A stretch of DNA of 18,751 bases, taken from Flavobacterium psychrophilum. GTDB taxonomy: Bacteria > Bacteroidota > Bacteroidia > Flavobacteriales > Flavobacteriaceae. The stretch spans positions 1-18,751 of the forward strand of contig DZAU01000044.1 of assembly GCA_022729635.1 (NCBI GenBank). The letters run 5' to 3'. Each line of letters begins with the position of its first letter. Positions within the stretch are counted from its first letter, which is position 1. Positions 14,583-18,751 of the stretch are shown one piece after another. The position numbers and the translations under genes are program-made. The notes beneath the pieces were generated by a model. That model did no database searches, was not told the origin of the DNA, and worked only from the letters and a program-made list of their open reading frames with translations.

Positions 14583-15194
14583 TTAGAAGATAAATTCTTC
14601 TTCATTATCAATTTTTAAACTTTGAATGAAAATTTTGTTTTGAATGTAATTCCCAAAGCTCATATTTTCATCAAAACCGAAGCTAATTATTTTGGACTTA
14701 TCTTTAAAATTATTTAAAAAATGTTTTAATTCTTCACGACTTCCTGAAAAACCGTCCACATAGATTTTATTTTTTTTTGAAAAAAACACAATAAAACTAG
14801 ACTTCGGTTTCCCCATTTTATAATACACTTTCGTGAAGGGTAGAAACGCCATATTCTTACCAATGCTGTCCGCATACGAATAATAATTTTCAGCTAATTC
14901 GTTTTTGTGAATTACTGCATTTCGTTTTTTTTCCTGCAATTTCATTACTTCCGGAATGACCAATCGCAACGGCAATCGTTTGTCAATATTAAAAATCCAG
15001 TTGGTTGTACCAATGGAGTTTTTTCGGTTTACTTCAACCAAAGTATCTTTCCCTTTGATTCTGAAAAAAATATAAATCGGCGAATGGTCTTCAACGTTTC
15101 CAACGATTGTTACATTCGATTTTGGCAACAAAATATCTTCTTTGTTTCCGCAAGAAAATAATAGTAAAATTAGTAGCAAACTTAAATACTTCAT
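14583..15194 (-). CDS. Small lipoprotein of unknown function downstream of folP
   Basis: A 203-residue protein with a clear lipoprotein signal (MKYLSLLLILLLFSC, Cys15) and an acidic mature start GNKED. I recognise no domain. The centre (about 70-110) is basic and polar, and the C-terminal part alternates strands (SSFIVFFSKKNKIYVDGF, SKIISFGF) before a charged helix-like tail with NEEEF. It begins at the folP stop codon in a TAATG arrangement, so translation is coupled to folP although a surface or periplasmic lipoprotein has no evident link to folate. The 3' end faces the CHRD gene's terminator. Confidence 0.75.
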   Translation of the reverse strand: MKYLSLLLILLLFSCGNKEDILLPKSNVTIVGNVEDHSPIYIFFRIKGKDTLVEVNRKNSIGTTNWIFNIDKRLPLRLVIPEVMKLQEKKRNAVIHKNELAENYYSYADSIGKNMAFLPFTKVYYKMGKPKSSFIVFFSKKNKIYVDGFSGSREELKHFLNNFKDKSKIISFGFDENMSFGNYIQNKIFIQSLKIDNEEEFIF

Positions 15195-16021
15195 TATTTC
15201 TGATTGATTTTATTGAATATCATAACACTTTCCATCGCTTCTTTCACATCGTGGACCCGAAGAATTTTTGTGCCTTTGGTCAAAGCGATTGTGTTTAAAA
15301 CTGTGGTGCCATTTAAAGCTTCTTCTGGCGTGCATTTAAGCAAATTATAAATCATCGATTTTCTGGAAATGCCTATGAGTAAAGGCAGTTCAAGCAATTC
15401 AAACAATTCTAATTTTTGTAAAATTTCATAGTTTTGGTCTAATGTTTTGGCAAAGCCAAAACCGGGATCAATTATCAAATCGTTGATGCCAAAACTTCTT
15501 GCCAATGCCACTTTTTCTGAAAAATAGAAAAGCAATTCCTTAACGATATTTTCGTAATTGGTCATCGTTTGCATTGTTTCCGGAGTACCACGTTTGTGCA
15601 TCATAATGTAAGGGACATTATATTTGGCGACTGTTTCCATCATTTTTTCGTCAACACTTCCTGCCGAAATATCGTTGATAATTGACACTCCATTTTCGAT
15701 ACAAATTCGTGCCACCTCACTTCTGAAAGTGTCAATAGAAATTAATGTTTTTGGAAAATGTTTCAGGATTAAATTGACAATAGGAACAATTCTTTTCAAT
15801 TCATTTTCTTCAGAAACGTATTCCGCTTTTGGTTTACTGGAATAAGCACCAATATCGATAAAAGTTGCGCCTTCTGAAATGATTTTTTTTACCTGAAGTA
15901 AAATGTCCTTTTCCTCAACGAATTTCCCACCATCATAGAACGAATTTGGTGTAATATTCAAAATTCCCATCACTTTGGGAGTTGATAAGTCAATCAGATT
16001 TCCTTTGCAATTTATAGTCAT
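15194..16021 (-). CDS. folP: Dihydropteroate synthase
   Basis: A 275-residue TIM-barrel enzyme that joins p-aminobenzoate to dihydropterin pyrophosphate in folate synthesis; it is the sulfonamide target. Visible are MGILNITPNSFYDGG (18-32), FIDIGAYSSKP (55-64, the family's DIGGESTRPG loop in the variant form seen in this phylum), SIDTFR with Asp97, INDISAG (115-121), MHKRGTP (141-147), IIDPGFGFAKT with Asp185, GISRKS with Lys221, and RVHDV with Arg255 and His257. Length is normal. The next gene on this strand starts at its stop codon. The ATG at 16021 is followed directly by the conserved fold; divergent DUF1599 lies upstream. Confidence 0.96.
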   Translation of the reverse strand: MTINCKGNLIDLSTPKVMGILNITPNSFYDGGKFVEEKDILLQVKKIISEGATFIDIGAYSSKPKAEYVSEENELKRIVPIVNLILKHFPKTLISIDTFRSEVARICIENGVSIINDISAGSVDEKMMETVAKYNVPYIMMHKRGTPETMQTMTNYENIVKELLFYFSEKVALARSFGINDLIIDPGFGFAKTLDQNYEILQKLELFELLELPLLIGISRKSMIYNLLKCTPEEALNGTTVLNTIALTKGTKILRVHDVKEAMESVMIFNKINQK

Positions 16022-16107
16022 TTTGTAGTATTGTCTATTAGTTTAACTATTTAATGCTTAAAAATAAACATTCATTAATCATCCTTCTTCAAACAAAAAA
16101 TTATCCT

Positions 16108-16115
16108 TATTTTTG
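16108..16115 (+). promoter_or_regulatory. -7 element for the DUF1599 gene
   Basis: TATTTTTG, a perfect TAnnTTTG, ends 21 bases before the ATG at 16136. A clear -33 TTTG is missing. Confidence 0.45.
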
Positions 16116-16118
16116 TGA

Positions 16119-16126
16119 CAAATATA
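16119..16126 (-). promoter_or_regulatory. -7 element for folP, back to back with the DUF1599 promoter
   Basis: On the minus strand this reads TATATTTG, a perfect TAnnTTTG, with a TTG 24 bases upstream (16153-16151). Transcription would start near 16112, giving folP a leader of roughly 90 bases. The two -7 elements are only 3 bases apart. Confidence 0.4.
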
Positions 16127-16135
16127 CACCAATAA

Positions 16136-16699
16136 ATGGACATTACTTCACAACAATATGATAGCGTAATTGCAATATGTCGCTCGCTATTTATCAACAA
16201 AATGAAAGATTACGGCAGTGCCTGGCGCATTTTAAGATTGCCTTCACTAACGGATCAAATTTTCATCAAAGCCCAAAGAATAAGAAGTTTACAGGAAAAT
16301 ACAATTCGAAAAGTGGACGAAGACGAAGCTGGAGAGTTCATCGGAATTATCAATTATTCGGTTATGGCTTTGATACAATTGGAGCTTGGCGTTGTCGAAC
16401 AACCTGATTTAAAAGTAGAAGAAGCAACCGAATTTTTCGATAAAAAAATTGCCCTGACAAAGCAATTAATGGAAGACAAAAATCACGATTATGGGGAAGC
16501 TTGGCGCGAAATGCGAGTAAGTTCATTGACTGATTTAATCTTGCAAAAACTACTTCGAGTAAAGCAAATTGAAGATAATAAAGGAAAAACTTTGGTTTCT
16601 GAAGGTATTGATGCGAATTATCAGGATATGATTAATTACGCAGTTTTTGCGTTGATTTTAAGCCCCCCAACCCCCGAAGGGGAAACTCCAAATTTATAA
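16136..16699 (+). CDS. DUF1599 protein with two tandem repeats
   Basis: A 187-residue soluble, all-helical protein made of two copies of one unit. Copy 1 (about 22-82) has KMKDYGSAWR, LPSLTDQIFIKAQRI and EFIGIINYSVMALIQLE; copy 2 (about 114-175) has KNHDYGEAWREM, VSSLTDLILQKLLRV and YQDMINYAVFALIL. This is the DUF1599 family, which I recall also being called a nucleotide-modification-associated domain; it resembles all-alpha nucleotide pyrophosphatases in its D-Y-G-x-A-W and final INY-x-x-ALI patterns, but no reaction is established. The last 12 residues (SPPTPEGETPNL) are encoded by a G/C-rich repeat at 16661-16690 and are not part of the domain. It lies 20 bases before the next gene. Confidence 0.85.
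   Translation: MDITSQQYDSVIAICRSLFINKMKDYGSAWRILRLPSLTDQIFIKAQRIRSLQENTIRKVDEDEAGEFIGIINYSVMALIQLELGVVEQPDLKVEEATEFFDKKIALTKQLMEDKNHDYGEAWREMRVSSLTDLILQKLLRVKQIEDNKGKTLVSEGIDANYQDMINYAVFALILSPPTPEGETPNL
16661..16690 (+). repeat. G/C-rich palindromic repeat inside the 3' end of the DUF1599 gene
   Basis: AGCCCCCCAACCCCCG followed by AAGGGGAAACTCC, with CCCC-GAA-GGGG as a hairpin, in an otherwise AT-rich gene. I recall very similar sequences (CCCCCTAACCCCC...GGGGG) repeated across flavobacterial genomes, but could not search. Confidence 0.7.
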
Positions 16700-16719
16700 A
16701 TAAGCCTTAAAATATAAAA

Positions 16720-17820
16720 ATGAAAAACTTCATCACTCAATTCTCCAGACTTTTTGTCGGGATTTTATTTATTATTTCGGGGTTGATAAAACTGAATGAC
16801 CCTTTGGGTTTTTCTTATAAACTGGAAGAATATTTCAGTGAATCCGTTTTTAATATGCCGTTTTTCGTGCCTTTTGCATTGGCGATAGCCTTGTTTTTAG
16901 TCATTCTGGAAGTCGTTTTGGGTGTAATGTTGCTCCTTGGTTACAAATCAAAACTTACGGTTTGGAGTTTATTGCTTTTGGTAATCGTGTTCTCATTTCT
17001 GACCTTTTATTCTGCCTATTTTGATGTGGTAAAAGACTGCGGATGTTTTGGCGACGCCTTACATTTAGATCCTTGGCAATCTTTTATGAAGGATTTGATA
17101 TTATTATTTTTCATCCTAATTTTGTTTTATAATCAAAAATATATAAAGCCATTATTTTCGAATACCATTCAAAATATTCTGGTTTTTGCAAGCCTTGTTT
17201 TGAGTTCATTTATGGGATATTGGGTTTTAAATCATTTGCCATTGAAAGATTTTCGACCATATAAAGTAGGTACAAATATCAAAACCGCTATGGAAATTCC
17301 TGCAGATGCGCCAAAAAGTGTCGTTGAAATGATTTTTATCTATAAAGTTAATGGTGTTGATAAAGAATACACCGAAAAAGATTTGATGAATCTTCCGGCC
17401 GGAGCAGAATTCGTCGATAGAAAAGACAAAGTGATTGTTCAAGGCTACCTTCCTCCTATTCACGATTTTAAATTAGAATTAGACGGAAACGATCAAACAC
17501 AACTCCTATTTTCGAAAGAAAAATCACTGCTAATTGTAGCTTATGATTTAGAAAAAGCAAATGCAGAAGCCATGCAAAAACTGAATGAATTTTACAAAAA
17601 AACTTCGGCAAAAGGATATTATGTTGCTGTAGCAACTGGTTCTTCGAGTGACGTAATTGCTGAGACGAAAAAGAAATACGGACTTACTTTTGATTTCCTT
17701 TTTTGTGATGCAACTGCCCTAAAAACAGTGGAAAGAGCGAATCCAAGTTTTGTGGTTTTACATTACGGAACCATCACTCAAAAAGTGCATTACAACGATG
17801 TTGATGATTTGAATTTATAA
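16720..17820 (+). CDS. DoxX-like membrane protein fused to a thioredoxin-like domain (BT_3928 type)
   Basis: A 366-residue inner-membrane protein. The N-terminal part has about five membrane segments (11-25, 48-74, 80-102, 121-138, 151-170) and a DoxX/MauE-like pattern: LFIISGLIKLNDPLGF in the first helix and KDCGCFGDALHLDPW with Cys107 and Cys109 after the third. Residues about 180-255 are an unassigned linker with a MEIPADAPKS start; residues about 260-366 look like a thioredoxin fold (SLLIVAYDL, GYYVAVATGS, FLFCDAT, ANPSFVVLHYGT with a cis-proline position) but lack a CxxC. The full set matches the Bacteroidota 'BT_3928' family; this family is often next to a triosephosphate isomerase gene, which may lie just beyond the window. 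The Cys pair suggests disulfide chemistry. Confidence 0.87.
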   Translation: MKNFITQFSRLFVGILFIISGLIKLNDPLGFSYKLEEYFSESVFNMPFFVPFALAIALFLVILEVVLGVMLLLGYKSKLTVWSLLLLVIVFSFLTFYSAYFDVVKDCGCFGDALHLDPWQSFMKDLILLFFILILFYNQKYIKPLFSNTIQNILVFASLVLSSFMGYWVLNHLPLKDFRPYKVGTNIKTAMEIPADAPKSVVEMIFIYKVNGVDKEYTEKDLMNLPAGAEFVDRKDKVIVQGYLPPIHDFKLELDGNDQTQLLFSKEKSLLIVAYDLEKANAEAMQKLNEFYKKTSAKGYYVAVATGSSSDVIAETKKKYGLTFDFLFCDATALKTVERANPSFVVLHYGTITQKVHYNDVDDLNL

Positions 17821-17835
17821 TATTACAAATGGATT

Positions 17836-18108
17836 ATGAGCAGTAGAAGAGAAAGAAAGAAAAAGAAATTAGTATTAATTTTAGTGAGTTGTTTCGTTTT
17901 TGCAATAGGTTATTATTTCTTAAACGAAGTCTCAACCTGGTTTGAAGTGCCACTTGGTGTTACTTTTCATGTGATTTTTGGATGTACACTGATGGCGGCT
18001 TCTGGAATCTATATTGGATACACAATCAAACAACTCTATTTCACAAAGAAAAGGAAAAGAAGCAAACGTGTTTATTTAGATGATAATTCAAATGAGAAAA
18101 CTCAATAA
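17836..18108 (+). CDS. Small two-helix membrane protein of unknown function
   Basis: A 90-residue protein. A very basic start (SSRRERKKKK) leads into membrane helix 1 (about 12-29), a loop with STWFEVPLG, membrane helix 2 (about 40-64), and a basic then acidic C-terminus. The basic ends should stay in the cytoplasm, making a hairpin in the inner membrane. I recognise no family. It lies 15 bases after the DoxX-like gene and before the TlpA-like gene, so it is probably part of the same unit, and may help anchor or assemble that redox pair; this is inference. Confidence 0.7.
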   Translation: MSSRRERKKKKLVLILVSCFVFAIGYYFLNEVSTWFEVPLGVTFHVIFGCTLMAASGIYIGYTIKQLYFTKKRKRSKRVYLDDNSNEKTQ

Positions 18109-18218
18109 AATGCAAAATGTTTTTTGAATTTCTTACAGAGAATCTTTTTGAAACCAAAATATAACTAATATTTGATATTTTGTGTTTTAACTCTTCCAAA
18201 ATTTTTGATTATTAAACG

Positions 18219-18226
18219 TAACTTTG
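18219..18226 (+). promoter_or_regulatory. -7 element for the TlpA-like gene
   Basis: TAACTTTG, a perfect TAnnTTTG, ends 16 bases before the ATG. There is no TTTG at the normal -33 distance, so the promoter is only half supported. The 134-base gap before this gene (18109-18242) also suggests its own start. Confidence 0.4.
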
Positions 18227-18242
18227 TCCCAAAATTTTTAAA

Positions 18243-18746
18243 ATGAAAAAAACACTTGCCTTGCTTTTTGTTTTCGCTAGCTTTTCTTGCTCTCAAGCTC
18301 AAAAAAAATCATTTTCAAAAGAAGCTTTATCCGAAACTTTATTATCCGCAGACGGAAAACAAGTTGCTTTTAAGGACATTCTGAAAAAATATAAAGGAAA
18401 AACCCTCGTTATCGAAGTTTGGGCTTCGTGGTGTGGCGATTGCGTAAAAGCGATGCCAAAAATAAAAGAATTGCAAACCAATAATCCTGATGTGGCTTAT
18501 GTGTTTATTTCAATGGATAAAACAGTCGAAAGCTGGAAAAACGGGATAAAAAAACACGAGCTTAATGGCGAGCAATTTATGGCAAACGACCAAATGAAAG
18601 GTGTTTTTGGAAAAGCCATAGATTTAGATTGGATTCCAAGATATATTATTATTGACAAAACAGGAAAAATTGTGTTGTACAGAGCCATTGAAACCGATTT
18701 TGAACAAATAAATGCCGAGTTAAAGAAGTTAGAAGTGGGAAGTTAG
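18243..18746 (+). CDS. TlpA-like exported thiol-disulfide oxidoreductase
   Basis: A 167-residue thioredoxin-fold protein for the periplasm or membrane surface. The signal peptide (1-19) may be read in two ways: lipoprotein with Cys16 (ASFSC, a poor lipobox) or cleavage after SQAQ. The active site is WASWCGDCVKAMP with Cys64 and Cys67; the cis-proline is Pro132 in WIPRYIIID; TGKIVLYR follows. The acidic Asp66 in CGDC and the Glu/Asp-rich loop near 40-50 are typical of TlpA and ResA-like proteins that reduce or isomerise disulfides, for example in cytochrome c maturation. It closes the likely redox group after the DoxX fusion. Its last codons run into a 7-base tandem repeat at the window edge. 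Confidence 0.9.
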   Translation: MKKTLALLFVFASFSCSQAQKKSFSKEALSETLLSADGKQVAFKDILKKYKGKTLVIEVWASWCGDCVKAMPKIKELQTNNPDVAYVFISMDKTVESWKNGIKKHELNGEQFMANDQMKGVFGKAIDLDWIPRYIIIDKTGKIVLYRAIETDFEQINAELKKLEVGS

Positions 18747-18751
18747 AAGTT
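18724..18751 (+). repeat. 7-base tandem repeat over the stop codon of the TlpA-like gene
   Basis: Four successive heptamers, AGAAGTT, AGAAGTG, GGAAGTT and AGAAGTT, fit the consensus (A/G)GAAGTT and run to the last base of the window, so the array probably continues. It encodes the last residues (KLEVGS) and contains the stop codon. As the unit is not a multiple of three, changes in copy number would shift the frame at the gene's end. Confidence 0.75.

Overview
The window is AT-rich (roughly two thirds A+T by eye), with repeated TAnnTTTG-type -7 promoter elements, almost no Shine-Dalgarno sequences, Bacteroidota-type lipoproteins (Cys followed by Asn/Asp/Glu) and a TonB-receptor-style outer-membrane protein. 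Together with the short MenE, the BT_3928-type DoxX protein and a GldL-like mini membrane protein, this points to the Bacteroidota, most likely Flavobacteriaceae and close to Flavobacterium. No tRNA, rRNA, CRISPR array, transposase, integrase or phage gene was seen. No gene-free stretch exceeds 300 bases; the longest is the 249-base gap before the CHRD lipoprotein gene.

Layout. (1) 1-2935 looks accessory: a PNPOx-like flavin-binding protein, a ParE/RelE-type toxin-antitoxin pair with overlapping genes, a HemG-type menaquinone-dependent protoporphyrinogen oxidase that closely resembles the gammaproteobacterial family, and a transglutaminase-like protein. Two spacers here share a short motif just after stop codons. 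(2) 3011-6725 is metabolic: peptidase T, a methylcrotonyl-CoA-carboxylase-type carboxyltransferase subunit, and an exported alpha/beta hydrolase only 2 bases behind it, ended by a terminator shared with the convergent operon. (3) 6783-8757 on the minus strand: a CPBP membrane protease and MenE, overlapping by 23 bases. (4) 8854-14447 on the plus strand: ArsC-family reductase, a large outer-membrane beta-barrel receptor, a saccharopine-dehydrogenase-family enzyme, a palindromic intergenic element, a GldL-like small membrane protein, RlmH, and a CHRD lipoprotein followed by a strong hairpin. (5) 14583-16021 on the minus strand: FolP coupled to a small lipoprotein. (6) 16136-18746 on the plus strand: a duplicated DUF1599 protein, a DoxX/thioredoxin-like fusion, a small membrane protein and a TlpA-like thiol-disulfide oxidoreductase, which look like an envelope redox module.

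Most of the window is ordinary flavobacterial chromosome. The features most worth a second look are the palindromic element at 12916-13011 with possible flanking direct repeats, two gene ends that run into repeats (a G/C-rich palindromic repeat in the DUF1599 gene and a 7-base tandem repeat at the tlpA-like stop codon), the HemG gene in its accessory setting, and the duplicated DUF1599 protein beside a redox cluster. I did not find a convincing wholly new multi-gene system.
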